Below the pieces are notes generated by a model. That model did no database searches. It was not told the origin of the DNA and saw only the letters and a program-made list of their open reading frames with translations. From the NCBI RefSeq assembly GCF_051401765.1, contig NW_027480533.1, positions 744,001 to 808,000 on the forward strand: a DNA stretch of 64,000 nucleotides. Reading direction: 5' to 3'. Both the position numbers and the translations under genes were made by a program. Positions 13,590-27,146 of the stretch are shown here, piece after piece (the stretch's first letter is position 1; each line of letters opens with the position of its first letter). Source of the DNA: Calliopsis andreniformis. Its lineage: Eukaryota > Arthropoda > Insecta > Hymenoptera > Andrenidae.

Positions 13590-14342
13590 AATCCTCAATA
13601 CTCAATCTTCAATCCTCAATCCTCAATACTCAATACTCAATCCTCATTCTTCAATCCTCAATACCCAATCCTCAATCTTCAATCCTCAATCCTCAATTCT
13701 CAATCCTCAATCCTCAATCCTCAGACCTCAAACATCATTACTCAAACGTCAGTCCTCGTCCTCAGTCCACAACCCCCAATACTCAAACCTCAATCTTCAA
13801 TTCTCAATCCTCAATCCTCAATCCTCAATCCTCGGTCCTCAAACCACAATCCTGAATCCTCAATCCTGAATCCTCAACCTTCAGCCCTCAGTCCTCAACA
13901 ATCAGTTGTCAATCCTCAATCCTCAAGGGAATATCACCAATTCACAGTTTTCAATACTCAATACTCAATCTGCAATCTTCAAATCTCTATCCACAAACAT
14001 CAATTCTCATCACTCTACCCTCAACACTCAGTCTTCAATCCTCAATCCTCAGTCCTCAATCCTCAATCCCCATTCTTCAATCCTCAATACCCAATCCTCA
14101 ATCTTCAATCCTCAATCCTCAATCCTCAATCCTCAATCCTCAATCCTCAATCTTAATCTTCAATCCTCAGTACTCAATCTTCAATCCTCAATCCTCAATC
14201 CTCAATCCTCAATCCTCAATCTTCAATCCTCAATACTCAATCATCAATCCTCAATCCTCAATCCTCAATCCTCAATCCTCAATCCTCAATCCTCAATCCT
14301 CAATCTTAATCTTCAATCCTCAGTACTCAATCTTCAATCCTC
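13590..14342 (+). repeat. 753-bp tandem unit, copy 1
   Basis: The unit repeats immediately at 14343 with a 753-bp period. It contains a degenerate module A with CATCATTACTCAAACGTC, the CCTGAATCC leader and module B copy B1. Head-to-tail adjacency with no intervening sequence is what unequal crossing-over or slippage of a long unit would leave. Confidence 0.88.
13897..14031 (+). repeat. Module B copy B1
   Basis: 135 bp. Module B runs from AACAATCAGTTGTC through GAATATC, ATTCACAGTTTTC, AATCTGCAATCTTC, TATCCACAAACATC and ends CAACACTCAG. B1 has AAGGGAATATCACC where most copies have AATAGAATATCCTC, and CACTCTACCC where most have CACTCAACCC. Confidence 0.9.
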
Positions 14343-15045
14343 AATCCTCAATACTCAATCTTCAATCCTCAATCCTCAATACTCAATACTCAATCCTCAT
14401 TCTTCAATCCTCAATACCCAATCCTCAATCTTCAATCCTCAATCCTCAATTCTCAATCCTCAATCCTCAATCCTCAGACCTCAAACATCATTACTCAAAC
14501 GTCAGTCCTCGTCCTCAGTCCACAACCCCCAATACTCAAACCTCAATCTTCAATTCTCAATCCTCAATCCTCAATCCTCAATCCTCGGTCCTCAAACCAC
14601 AATCCTGAATCCTCAATCCTGAATCCTCAACCTTCAGCCCTCAGTCCTCAACAATCAGTTGTCAATCCTCAATCCTCAAGGGAATATCACCAATTCACAG
14701 TTTTCAATACTCAATACTCAATCTGCAATCTTCAAATATCTATCCACAAACATCAATTCTCATCACTCTACCCTCAACACTCAGTCTTCAATCCTCAATC
14801 CTCAGTCCTCAATCCTCAATCCTCATTCTTCAATCCTCAATACCCAATCCTCAATCTTCAATCCTCAATCCTCAATCCTCAATCCTCAATCCTCAATCCT
14901 CAATCTTAATCTTCAATCCTCAGTACTCAATCTTCAATCCTCAATCCTCAATCCTCAATCCTCAATCCTCAATCTTCAATCCTCAATACTCAATCATCAA
15001 TCCTCAATCCTCAATCCTCAATCCTCAATCCTCAATCCTCAATCT
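14343..15045 (+). repeat. 753-bp tandem unit, copy 2
   Basis: Second copy of the 753-bp unit, carrying B2. It departs from copy 1 near 15045, where copy 1 continues into AATCTTAATC and this copy into AATCTTCAATCC. Only a few substitutions separate the copies, for example AAATATC in B2 against AAATCTC in B1. Confidence 0.86.
14650..14784 (+). repeat. Module B copy B2
   Basis: 135 bp, exactly 753 bp after B1 and sharing its private AAGGGAATATCACC. It differs by AAATATCTATCC for AAATCTCTATCC. Confidence 0.9.
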
Positions 15046-18000
15046 TCAATCCTCAGTCCCAAATCCTCAATCTTCAATACTTACTCCTCAATCCTCAATC
15101 TTCAATCCTCAATACTCAGTATTCAATCCTCAATCCTCCATCCTCAATCCTCAATCCTCATTCTTCAATCCTCAATACCCAATCCTCAATCTTCAATCCT
15201 CAATCCTCAATCCTCAATTCTCAATCCTCAACCCTCAATCCTCAATCCCCAATCCTCAATCCTCAATGTTCAATCCGCAATAACCAATCCTCAATCTTCT
15301 ATCCGCAATCCTCAATCCTCAATCCTCAATCCTCAATCCTCAACCCTCAATCCTCAACCTTCAATCCTCAATACTCAATCTTCAATCCTCAATCCTCAAT
15401 CCTCAATCCTCAATCCTCATTCTTCAATCCTCAACACACAGTCCTCAATCTTCAATCCTCAATCCTCAACCCTCAATTCTCAAACCTCATTGCTCAATCC
15501 TCAGACCTCAAACATCAATACTCAACCCTCAGTCCTCGTCCTCAATCCACAACGCTCAATCCTCGATCCTCAATCTTCAAACATCAATATTCAATCTTCA
15601 ATCCTCAATCCTCAATCCTCAATACTCAATCCTCAATCCTCAATGTTCTATCCTCAATCCTCAATCCTCAAACTTCAATCCTCAATACTCAATGTTCAAT
15701 CCTCAATCATCAATCCTCAATCCTCAATCCTTAATCCTCAATCCTCAATCGTCAGTCTTCAATCCTGAATACTCAATCTTCAATACTCAATCCTCAATCC
15801 TCAATCCTCAATCCTCTTTCTTCAATCCTCAATACCCAATCCTCAATCTTCAATCCTCAATCCTCAATCCTCAATCCTCAATCCTCAATCCTCAATCCTC
15901 AATCCTCAATCCTCAATCCTCAATCTTCAATCCTCAGTCCCAAATCCTCAATCTTCAATACTCACTCCTCAATCCTCAATCTTCAATCCTCGATACTCAG
16001 TATTCAATCCTCAATCCTCCATCCTCAATCCTCAATCCTCAATCCTCATTCTTCAATCCTCAATACCCAATCCTCAATCTTCAATCCTCAATCCTCAATC
16101 CTCAATTCTCAATCCTCAACCCTCAATCCTCAATCCTCAATCCTCAATCCTCAATGTTCAATCCGCAATACCCAATCCTCAATCTTCTATCCGCAATCCT
16201 CAATCCTCAATCCTCAATCCTCAATCCACAATCCTCAATCCTCAACCTTCAATCCTCAATACTCAATCTTCAATCCTCAATCCTCAATCCTCAATCCTCA
16301 ATCCTCATTCTTCAATCCTCAACACACAGTCCTTAATCTTCAATCCTCAATCCTCAACCCTCAATTCTCAATCCTCATTGCTCAATCCTCAGACTTCAAA
16401 CGTCAATACTCAACCCGCAGTCCTCGTCCTCAATTCACAACGCTCAATCCTCGATCCTCAATTTTCAAACATCAATATTCAATCTTCAATCCTCAATCCT
16501 CAATCCTCAATACTCAATCCTCAATCCTCAATGTTCTATCCTCAATACGCAATCCTCAACCTTCAATCCTAAATCCTCAATCCTCAATCCTCAATCCTCA
16601 TTCATCAATCCTCAACACCCAATCCTCAATCTTCAATCCTCAATCCTCAATCCTCAATTCTCAATCCTCAATCCTCAATCCTCAGACCTCAAACATCAAT
16701 ACTCTACCCTCAGTCCTCGTCCTCAATCCACAACACTCAATCCTCGATCCTCAATGTTCAATCATCAATATTCAATCTTCAATCCTCAATCCTCAATCCT
16801 CAATACTCAATCCTCAATCCTCAATGTTCTATCCTCAATACGCAATCCTCAGTCCTCAATCCTCAATCCTCAATCCTCAATCCTGAATCCTCAATCGTCA
16901 ATCTTCAATCCTCACTACTCAATCGTCAATACTCAATCCTCAATACTCAATACTCAATCGTCATTCTTCAATCCTCAATACCCAATCCTCAATCTTCAAT
17001 CCTCAATCCTCAATCCTCAATCCTCAATCCTCAATCCTCAATCTTGAATCCTCAAACCTCAATCCTGAATCCTCAATCCTCAATCATCAATCCTCAATAC
17101 TCAATCTTCAATCCTCAATCATCGATCCTCAATCCTCAATCCTCAATCCTCAATCCTCAATCGTCAATCTTCAATCCTCAATACTCAATCTTCAATCCTC
17201 AATCCTCAATCCTCAATCCTCAATCCTCATTCTTCAATCCTCAATACCCAATCCTCAATCTTCAATCCTCAATCCTCAATCCTCAATTCTCAATCCTCTA
17301 TCCTCAATCCTCAGACCTCAAACAGCAATAGTCAACCCTCAGTCCTCGTCCTCAATCCACAACCATCAATCCTCAATCCTCAATCTTCAATCATCAATAT
17401 TCAATCTTCAGTCCTCAATCCTCAATCCTCATTCCTCAACACTCAATCCTCAATGTTCAGTCCGCAATACACAATCCTCAATCTTCTATCCGCAATACTC
17501 AATCCTCAATCCTCAATCCTCAATACTCAATCCTCAATCTTCAATCCTCAATACTCAATCTTCAATCCTCAATACTCAATCCTCAATCCTCAATCCTCAT
17601 TCTTCAACCCTCAACACCCAATCCTCAATCTTCAATCCTCAATCCTCAATCCTCAATTCTCAATCCTCAATTCTCAATACTCAGACCTCAATCCTCAATC
17701 GTCAATCTTCAATCCTAAATACTCAATCGTCAATACTCAATCCTCAATACTCAATACTCAATCCTCATTCTTCAATACTCAATACTCAATCTTCAATCCT
17801 GAATCCTCAATCATCAACCCTCAATCCTCAATCCTCAATCGTCAATCTTCAATCCTCAATACTCAATCGTCGATACTCAATCCTCAATACTCAATACTCA
17901 ATCCTCATTCTTCAATCCTCTATACCCAATCCTCAACCTTCAATCCTCAATCCTCAATCCTCAATCCTCAATCCTCAATCCTCAATCCTCAATCCTCAAT

Positions 18001-19900
18001 CTTCAATCCTCAGTCCCAAATCCTCAATCTTCAATACTCACTCCTCAATCCTCAATGTTCGATCCTCAATACTCAGTATTCAGTCCTCAATCCTCCATCC
18101 TCAATCCTCAACCTCAATCCTCATTCTTCAATCCTCAATACCCAATCCTCAATCTTCAATCCTCAATCCTCAATCCTCAATTCTCAATCCTCAACCCTCA
18201 ATCCTCAATGTTCAATCCGCAATACCCAATCCTCAATCTTCTATCCGCAATCCTCAATCCTCAATCCTCAATCCTCAATCCTCAATCCTCAATCCTCAAC
18301 CTTCAATCCTCAATACTCATTCTTCAATCCTCAATCCTCAACCCTCAATCCTCAATCCTCATTCTTCAATCCTCAACACACAGTCCTCAATCTTCAATCC
18401 TCAATCCTCAACCCTCAATTATCAATCCTCATTGCTCAATCCTCAGACCTCAAACATCAATACTCAACCCTCAGTCCTCGTCCTCAATTCACAACGCTCA
18501 ATCCTCGATCCACAATCTTCAAACATCAATATTCAATCTTCAATCCTCAATCCTCAATCCTCAATACTCAATCCTCAATCCTCAATGTTCTATCCTCAAT
18601 ACGCAATCCTCAACCTTCAATCCTAAATCCTCAATCCTCAATCCTCAATCCTCATTCATCAATCCCCAACACCCAATCCTCAATCTTCAATCCTCATTCC
18701 TCAATCCTCAATTCTCAATCCTCAATCCTCAATCCTCAGACCTCAAACATCAATACTCTACCCTCAGTCCTCGTCCTCAATCCACAACACTCAATCCTCG
18801 ATCCTCAATATTCAATCATCAATATTCAATCTTCAATCCTCAATCCTCAATCCTCAATACTCAATCCTCAATCCTCAATCCTCAATCCTCAATCCTCAAT
18901 CCTCATTCTTCAATCCTCAATACCCAATCCTCAATCCTCAATTCTCAATCCTCTATCCTCAATCCTCAGACCTCAAACAGCAATAGTCAACCCTCAGTCC
19001 TCGTCCTCAATCCACAACCATCTATCCTCAATCCTCAATCTGCAATCATCAATATTCAATCTTCAGTCCTCAATCCTCAATCCTCAATCATCAACCCTCA
19101 ATCCTCAATGTTCAATCCGCAATACCCAACCCTCAATCTTCTATCCGCAATACTCAATCCTCAATCCTCAATCCTCAATCCTCAATCCTCAATCCTCAAT
19201 CTTCAATCCTCAATACTCAATCTTCAATCCTCAATACTCAATCCTCAATCCTCAATCCTCATTCTTCAATCCTCAACACCCAATCCTCAATTTTCAATCC
19301 TCAATCATCAATCCTCAATTCTCAATCCTCAATCCTTAATCCTCAGACCTTAAACATCAATACTCTACCCTCAGTCCTCGTCCTCAATCTACAACACTCA
19401 ATCCTCGATCCTCAATCTTCAATCAGCAATATTCAATCTTCAATCCTCAATCCTCAATCCTTAATACTCAATCCACAATCCTCCATGTTCTATCCTCAAT
19501 ACGCAATCCTCAATCTTCAGTCCTCAATCCTCAATCCTCAATCCTCAATCCTCAATCCTCAATCTTATCCTTCAATCCTCAGTACGCAATCTTCAATCCT
19601 CAATCCTCAATCCTCATTCCTCATTGCTCAATCTTCAATACTCAATACTCAATCTTCAATCCTCAATCCTCAATCCTCAATCCTCAATCCTCAATCCTCA
19701 GACCTCAATCGTCAATCTTCAATCCTCAATACTCAATCCTCAATCCTCAATCCTCAATCCTCAATCCTCAATGCTCAATCCTCAATCCTCAATCTTCAAT
19801 CATCAATACTCAATCTTCAATCCTCAATCCTCAATCCTCAACCCTCAGACCTCATCGTCAATCCTCAATTCTCAATCCTCAATCCTCAATCTTGAGTCCT
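15046..19900. repeat. Satellite domain 3: module A territory resumes
   Basis: Module A cores lie near 15536, 16424, 16713, 17344, 18477, 18771, 19000 and 19376, with no B or C module. A string of the type ATGTTCAATCCGCAATACCC, followed by AATCTTCTATCCGC, recurs at about 16154, 18209 and 19108; a related, more diverged copy starts at about 17453 (ATGTTCAGTCCGCAATACAC). These mark this domain off from domain 1. No gene-like sequence is present. Confidence 0.78.
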
Positions 19901-20031
19901 CAATACTCAATGTGCAATCCTCAGTCCTCAGTCCTCAAACCTCAATTCTGAATCCTCAATACTCAATCTTCAATCCTCAATCCTCAGTCCTCAATATTCA
20001 ACCATCAATCCTCAATTCTCAATACTCAACA

Positions 20032-20130
20032 GAATATCCTGAATTCTCAGGATTCTATAATCAAACCTCAATCCTCAACCCTCAGCCCTCATCCTCCATC
20101 ATCAATCCTCAATCCTCAATCCCCAATCAT
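20032..20130 (+). repeat. Module C copy at 20 kb (hairpin allele)
   Basis: 99 bp from GAATATCC to CCCCAATCAT. Positions 20036-20053 read ATCCTGA, ATTC, TCAGGAT, a perfect 7-bp inverted repeat with a 4-base loop. It is preceded by ACTCAACA where most copies have ACTCAATA. Confidence 0.9.
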
Positions 20131-20919
20131 CAATCCTCAATACTCAATCTTCAATCCTCAATCCTCATTCCTCAATCCTCAAACCTCAATCCTCAATCCT
20201 CAGTCATAATTACTCAATCTTTAACCCTCAATCCTCATTCCTCAAACCTCAATCCTCAACCCTCAGTACTCATCCTCAATTCTCAATTATCAATTCTCAA
20301 TCCTCAATCCTCAATCCTCAATCTTCACTCCTCAATAATCAATCTCCAATCCTAAATCGTCAATCCCCAACCTTCAATCCTTAATCCTCAATCTTCAATT
20401 CTCAATGCTCAATCCTCAATCCTCAATCCTCAAACCTCAATCCTCAATCCTCAATCTTCAATCCTCAATCCTCAATCCTGAATCCCCAATCCTCAATTTT
20501 CAATCGTCAATACGCAATCTTCAATCCTCAATGCTCAATCCTCAATCCTCAATCCTCAGTCCTCAATCCACAATCCTCAATCCTCAAACCTCAATCCTCA
20601 ATCGTCAGTCCTCGTCCTCAATCCTCAACACTCAATCCTCAATCCTCAATCTTCAATCATCAATACTCAGTCTTCAATCCCCAATCATCAATCTTCAATC
20701 CTCAATCCTCAATCCTCAATTCTCAATCCCCAATCATCAACCCTCAGACCTCAAACATCAATACTCAACCCTCAGACCTCGTCCTAAATCCACAACCCTC
20801 AATCCTCAATCCTCAATCTTCAATCCTCAATCCTCAATCCTCAATCCTCAATCCTCAATCCTCAATCCTCAGTCCTCAAACCTCAATCCTGAATCCTCAA
20901 TCTTCAGCCCTCAGTCCTC

Positions 20920-21054
20920 TACAATCGGCTGTCTATCCTCAATCCTCAATAGAATATCATTAATTCACAGTTTTCATTACTCAATACTCAACCTGCAATC
21001 TTCAAATCTCTATCCACAAACATCAATTCTCATCACTCAACCCTCAACACTCAG
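20920..21054 (+). repeat. Module B copy B3
   Basis: 135 bp. Private form TACAATCGGCTGTC with GAATATCATTAATTCAC, shared only with B7. Its right end begins triplicated block IV. Confidence 0.88.
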
Positions 21055-21461
21055 TCCTCAATGTTCAATCCTCAATCCTCAATTCTCAATCTTCGATCCA
21101 CAATACTGAATCTTCAATCCTCAATCCTCAATCCTCAATCCTCAATCCTCACTCCTCATTCTTCAAACCTCAATACCCAATCCTGAATCTTCAATCCTCA
21201 ATCCTCAATCCTCAATCCTCAATCCTCAATCCTCAATCCTCAATCCTCAGACGACAAACATCAATATTCAACCCTCAGTCCTCGTCCACAATCCACAAAC
21301 CTCAATCCTCAATCCTCAGTCTTCAATCATCAATACTCAATCTTCAATTCTCAATCCTCAATCCTCAATCCTCAATCCTCAATCCTCAATATTCAACACA
21401 CAACCGTCAACCATCAATCCTCAATACTCAACCATCAATCCTCAATTCTCAATGCTCAATA

Positions 21462-21549
21462 GAATATCCTGAATTCTCATGGTTCAATACTCAATCCACA
21501 AAATTCAATAATCAAATCTCAAACCTCAAATATCAATTCTAAACACTCA
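21462..21549 (+). repeat. Variant module C' at 21 kb
   Basis: It starts like C (GAATATCCTGAATTCTCA) but then continues GGTTCAATACTCAATCC-like into CAAAATTCAATAATC and TCTAAACACTC. The right arm of the hairpin is lost. Member of block IV. Confidence 0.85.
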
Positions 21550-21709
21550 ATCCTCAATACTCAGTCCTCTCTCTTCAATCCTCCATCCTCAATCCTCAAT
21601 CCTCAAGCGTCAACCCTCAATCCTCAATCTTCAATCCTCAATCCTCAGTCCTCAAACCTCAATTCTGAATCCACAATCCTGAATCCTCAATCTTCAGCCC
21701 TCAGTCCTC

Positions 21710-21844
21710 AGCAATCAGTTGTCATTCCTCAGTCCTCGATAGAATATCCTCAGTTCACAGCTTTCAATACTCAATACCCAATCTGCAATCGTCCAACCTG
21801 TATCCACAAACATCAATTTTCATCACTCAACCCTCAGCACTCAG
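21710..21844 (+). repeat. Module B copy B4
   Basis: 135 bp. Subfamily with CTCGATAGAATATCCTCAG, ACAGCTTTC and GTCCAACCTGTATCC, shared with B10, B17 and B19. Confidence 0.88.
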
Positions 21845-23034
21845 TCCTCGATATTCAATCCTCAATCCTCAATTCTCAATCCTCAATCCTCAATGCTCAA
21901 TCCTCAATTCTCAATCCTCAACCCTCAACCTTCAATCCTCAATACTCAATCTGCAATCCTCAATCCTCAATCCTCAATCCTCAATCCTCAATCCTCAATC
22001 TTCAGTCCTCAATCCTCAATCCTCAATCCTCAATCCTCAGTCTTTAATCCTCAATAATCAATCTTCAATCCTCAATACTCAGTCCTCAATCCTCAATCCT
22101 CAATCTTCAATCCTCAATACTCAATCTTCAATCCTCAATACTCAATACTCAATCCTCAATCCACATTCTTCAATCCTCATTTTTCAATCCTCAATGCCCA
22201 ATCCTCAATCTTCAATCCTGCATACTCAATCCTCAGTTCGCAATCCACAATCCTCAATCCTCAGATCTCAGGCATTAATACTCAACCCTCAGTCCTCGTC
22301 CTCAACCTACAACCCTCAATCCTCAATCCTCAATCTTCATTCATCAATATTCAACCTTCAATCCTCAATCCTCATTCCTCAAACCTCAATCCTCATTCCT
22401 CAATGTTCAATCCTCAACTCCCAATCCTCAATCCTCTATCTTCGATCATCAATACTCAACCTTCAATCCTCAATCCTCAATCTTCAATCCTCAATCCTCA
22501 ATTCTCACTCCTCAATCTTCAATCCTCAATCCTCAATTCTCACTCCTCAATACTCAATCCTCAATCGTCAATCATCAATCCCCAAACCTCAATCTTCAAA
22601 CCTCAATCCTCAATCCTCAATCCTCAATCCTCAATCTTCAATCCTCAATACTCAATCTTCAATCCTCAATCCTCAATCCTTAATCCTCAATCCTTAATGC
22701 TCAATCCTCAATCTTCAATCCTCAATACTCAATCTTCAATCCTAAATCCTCAATCCTCAATCCTCAATCCTCAATGCTCAATCCTCAATCCTCATTCTTC
22801 AATCATCAATACTCAATCTTCAATCCTCAATCCTCAATCCTCAACCCTCAGACCTCATCGTCAATCCTCAATTCTCAATCCTCAATCCTCAATCTTGAGT
22901 CCTCAATACTCAATGTGCAATCCTCAGACCTCAGTCCTCAAACCTCAACTCTGAATCCTCAATACTCAATCTTCAATCCCCAATCCTCAGTCCTCAATAC
23001 TCAACCATCAATCCTCAATTCTCAATACTCAATA

Positions 23035-23133
23035 GAATATCCTGAATTCTCTGGATTCTCTAATCAAACCTCAATCCTCAACCCTCAGCCCTCATCCTCC
23101 ATCATCAATCCTCAATCCTCAATCCCCAATCAT
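23035..23133 (+). repeat. Module C copy at 23.0 kb (CTGGAT allele)
   Basis: 99 bp. The hairpin arm reads TCTGGAT instead of TCAGGAT, leaving one mismatch in the 7-bp stem. It also reads TTCTCTAATC in place of TTCTATAATC. Confidence 0.9.
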
Positions 23134-23964
23134 CAAACCTCAATCCTCAACCCTCAACCTTCAACCCTCAACCTTCAATCCTCAATCCTCAATCCTCAAT
23201 CTTCAATCCTCAATCCTCAATCCTCAATCCTCAATCCTCAGCCTTTAATCCTCAATAATCAATCTTCAACCCTCAATCCTCAGTCCTCAATCCTCAATCC
23301 TCAATCTTCAATCCTCAATACTCAATCTTCAATCCTCAATCCTCAATACTCAATCCTCAATCCACATTCTTCAATCCTCATTCTTCAATCCTCAATGCCC
23401 AATCCTCAATCTTCAATCCTGCATCCTCAATCCTCAGTTCGCAATCCACAATCCTCAATCCTCAGATCTCAGGCATCAATTTCTCAACCCTCAGTCCTCG
23501 TCCTCAACCTACAACCCTCAATCCTCAATCCTCAATCTTCATTCATCAATATTCAACCTTCAATCCTCAATCCTCATTCCTCAATCCTCAATCCTCAATC
23601 CTCAATGTTCAATCCTCAACTCCCAATCCTCAATCCTCTATCTTCAATCATCAATACTCAACCTTCAATCCTCAATCCTCAATCTTCAGTCCTCAATCCT
23701 CAATTCTCACTCCTCAATCTTCAATCCTCAATCCTCAATTCTCACTCCTCAATACTCAATCCTCAATCGTCAATCATCAATCCCCAAACCTCAATCTTCA
23801 AACCTCAATCCTCAATCCTCAATCCTCAATCCTCAATCTTCAATCCTCAATACTCAATCTTCAATCCTCAATCCTCAATCCTTAATCCTCAATCCTCAAT
23901 GCTCAACCCTCAATCCTCAGTCCTCAATACTCAACCATCAATCCTCAATTCTCAATACTCAATA

Positions 23965-24063
23965 GAATATCCTGAATTCTCAGGATTCCATAATCAACTC
24001 TCAATCCTCAACCCTCAGCCCTCATCCTCTATCATCAATCCTCAATCCTCAATCCCCAATCAT
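23965..24063 (+). repeat. Module C copy at 24.0 kb (hairpin allele)
   Basis: 99 bp, 930 bp after the previous copy, with the perfect inverted repeat. Private CCATAATCAACTC and CCTCTATCATC. Confidence 0.9.
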
Positions 24064-24985
24064 CAAACCTCAATACTCAATCTTCAATCCTCAATCCTCA
24101 TTCCTCAATCCTCAATCCTCAACCCTCAGTCATAAATACTCAATCTTCAACCCCTAATCCTCATTCCTCAAACCTCAATCCTCAACCCTCAGTCATCATC
24201 CTCAATTCTCAATTCTCAATTCTCAACCCTCAATCCTCAATCCTCAATCTTCACTCCTCAATAATCTATCTCCAATCCTAAATCGTCAATCCCCAACATT
24301 CAATCCTTAATCCTCAATCTTCAATTCTCAATGCTCAATCCTCAATCCTCAATCCTCAGTCCTCAATCCTCAATCCTCAATAATCCGACCTCAATCCTCA
24401 ACCGTCAGTCCTCGTCCTCAATCCTCAAACCTCAATACTCAATCCTCAATCTTCAATCCTCAATCCTCAATCCTGAATCCCCAATCCTCAATTTTCAATC
24501 CTCAATACGCAATCTTCAATCCTCAATGCTCAATCCTCAATCCTCAATCCTCAGTACTCAATCCACAATCCTCAATCCTCAAACCTCAATCCTCAATCGT
24601 CAGTCCTCGTCCTCAATCCTCAACACTCAATCCTCAATCCTCAATCTTCAATCATCAATACTCATCATTCAATACTCAAACATCAATCTTCAATCCTCAA
24701 TCCTCAATTCTCACTCTCCAATACTCAATCCTCAATCGTCAATCCTCAATCCTCAATCCTCAATCTTCAATCCTCAATACTCAATCTTCAGTCCTCAATC
24801 CTCAATCATCAATCCTCAATGCTCAATAATCAATCCTCAATCCTCAACCCTCAACCTTCAATCCTCAATACTCAATCTGCAATCCTCAATCCTCAATCCT
24901 CAATCCTCAATCCTCAATCCTCAGTCCTTAAACATCAAACCTGAATCCTCAATACTGAATCCTCAATCTTCAGACCTCAGTCATC

Positions 24986-25120
24986 AACAATCAGTTGTCA
25001 ATTCTTAATCCTCAATAGAATATCATCAATTCACAGTTTTCAATACTCAATACTCAATCTGCAATCTTCAAATCTCTATCCACAAACATCAATACTCATC
25101 ATTCAACCTTCAACACTCAG
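24986..25120 (+). repeat. Module B copy B5
   Basis: 135 bp. It has AATTCTTAATCC after GTTGTC and CATCATTCAACCTTC near the end. Its left half and left flank are the same as those of B18, 24,148 bp away. Confidence 0.88.
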
Positions 25121-25572
25121 TCCTCAATCCTCAATCTTCAATCCTCAATCCTCAATCCTCAATCCTCGATCCTCAATCTTCAATCCTCAATACACAATCT
25201 TCAATCCTCCATCCTCAATACTCAATCCTCAATCGTCAGGCTTCAATCCTCAATACTCAATATTCAATCCTCAATCCTCAACCCTCATTCCTCAATCCTC
25301 ATTCTTCTATCCTCAATACCCAACCCTCATACTTCAATCTTCAATCCTCAATCCTCAACTCTCAATCCTCAATCCTCAGTCCTCAGTCCTCAAATAACTA
25401 TCCTCAACCCTCAGCCCTCATCCTAAATCCTCAATCCTCAATCTTCAATCCTCAATCCTCAATCCTCAAGCCTCAATCCTAAATCCTCAATCCTCAGTCC
25501 TCAAACCTCAATCCTGAATCCTCAATCCTGAATCCTCAATCCTGAATCATCAATCTTCAGACCTCAGACGTC

Positions 25573-25707
25573 AACAATCAGACGTCAATCCTCAATCCTC
25601 AATAGAATATCATCAATTCACAGTTTTCAATACTCAATACTCAATCTGCAATTCTCAAATCTCAATCCACAAACGTCAATTCTCATCACTCAACCCTCAA
25701 CACTCAG
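25573..25707 (+). repeat. Module B copy B6
   Basis: 135 bp. Singular form: ACAATCAGACGTC in place of ACAATCAGTTGTC, and CAAATCTCAATCCACAAACG. No close partner seen. Confidence 0.86.
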
Positions 25708-26075
25708 TCCTCAATCTTCAATCCTCAATCCTCAATCCTCAATCTTCAATACCCAATACTCAATCTTCAATCCTCAATCCTCAATTCTCGATCCTCAATA
25801 CTCAATCCTCAATCCTCAATCCTCAATCCTCAATCCTCAATCCTCATTCTTCAATCCTCAATACCCAATCCTCAGTCTTCAATCCTCAATCCTCAATCCT
25901 CAATTCTCAATCCCCAATCATCAACCCTCAGACCTCAAACATCAATACTCAACCCTCAGACCACGTCCTAAATCCGCAACCCTCAATCCTCAATCCTCAA
26001 TCCTCAATCCTCAATCCTCAATCCTCAGTCCTCAAACCTCAATCCTGAATACTCAATCTTCAGCCCTCAGTCCTC

Positions 26076-26210
26076 TACAATCGGCTGTCTATCCTCAATC
26101 CTCAATAGAATATCATTAATTCACAGTTTTCATTACTCAATACTCAATCTGCAATCTTGAAATCTCTATCCACAAACATCAATTCTCATCACTCAACCCT
26201 CAACAGTCAG
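26076..26210 (+). repeat. Module B copy B7
   Basis: 135 bp. It shares TACAATCGGCTGTC and GAATATCATTAATTCAC with B3. It ends CAACAGTCAG rather than CAACACTCAG and reads CTTGAAATCTC, which creates TGA. Confidence 0.87.
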
Positions 26211-26607
26211 TCCCCAATCCTCAATATTCAATCCTCAATCCTCAATACTCAATCCGCAACCCTCATCCTTCAATCCTCAATACTCAAACTTCAATGCTCA
26301 TTCCTCAATCCTCAATCCTCAATTATCAATCCTCAATCGTCAATCTTCAATCCTCAATACGCAATCTTCAATCCTGAATCCTCAATCCTCAATCCTCAAT
26401 CCTCATTCTTCAATCCTCAATACCCAATCCTCAATCTTCAATCCTCAATCCTCAATCCTCAATTCTCAATCCTCAATCATCAATCCTCAATCTTCAATCC
26501 TCAATACTCAATACTCAATCCTCAAACCTCAATTCTCAATCCTCAGTACTTAATCCTCAATCCCGAATCCTCAATCCTGAATCCTCAATCTTCAGCCCTC
26601 AGTCCTC

Positions 26608-26742
26608 AGAAATTAATTGTCAATCCTCAATCATCAATAGAATATCCTCAATTCACAGTTTTCAATACTAAATCCCCATTCTTCAATCTGCAATTCTCAA
26701 TTCACAAACATCAATTCTCATCACTCAATCATCAACACTCAG
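26608..26742 (+). repeat. Module B copy B8
   Basis: 135 bp. The first 12 bases read AGAAATTAATTG; the middle reads CTAAATCCCCATTCTTC. These forms are shared only with B15, 13,760 bp away. Confidence 0.87.
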
Positions 26743-26989
26743 TCCTCAATCTTCAATCCTCAATCCTCAATCCTCAATCTTCAATCCTCAATACTCAATA
26801 CTCAATCCTCAATCCTCAATTCTCAATCCTCAGTAATCAATTCTCAATCGTCAATCCTCAATCCCCAATCCTCAATCTTCAATCCTCAATCCTCAAGCCT
26901 CAATCCTCAATCCTCAATATTCAACACGCAACCCTCAACCATCAATCCTCAATACTCAACCATCAATACTCAATTCTCAATACTCAACA

Positions 26990-27076
26990 GAATATCCTGA
27001 ATTCTCACGGTTCAATACTCAATCCACAAAATTCAATATACAAATCTCAATCCTCAAACATCAGTTCTCAACACTC
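26990..27076 (+). repeat. Variant module C' at 27.0 kb
   Basis: C' form with CTCACGGTTCAATAC and TTCAATATACAAATC. It lies just upstream of B9. No full right half of C. Confidence 0.83.
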
Positions 27077-27146
27077 AATCCTCAATACTCAGTCCACTCT
27101 CATCAATCCTCCACCCTCAATCCTCAATCTTCAGCCGACGGTCCAC

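Larger units (their letters stand above)
13590..15045. repeat. Satellite domain 2: 753-bp tandem duplication introducing module B
   Basis: Two adjacent copies of a 753-bp unit, described separately, carry the first two B modules and degenerate A modules whose core reads AAACGTCAGTCCTCGTCC. The unit also has several AATCTTAATC strings, which put TAA stops into the open frames. It sits like an island of domain-4-type sequence inside module A territory. Confidence 0.8.
21050..23143 (+). repeat. Triplicated block IV, copy 1
   Basis: This block recurs at about 27277-29328 and 49264-51364. It runs from the right end of a B module through a C' module, another B, a D module and a full C module. The offset to copy 2 steps from 6227 to 6206 to 6185 bp, so all length differences are 21 bp, three heptamers each. 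Confidence 0.85.

Noticed and set aside
13897..13911. ACAA-TCAG-TTGT in module B as a hairpin or terminator
   Set aside because: Only a 4-bp A/T-rich stem, and it is broken in several B copies (B3, B7, B8, B15). No run of T follows.
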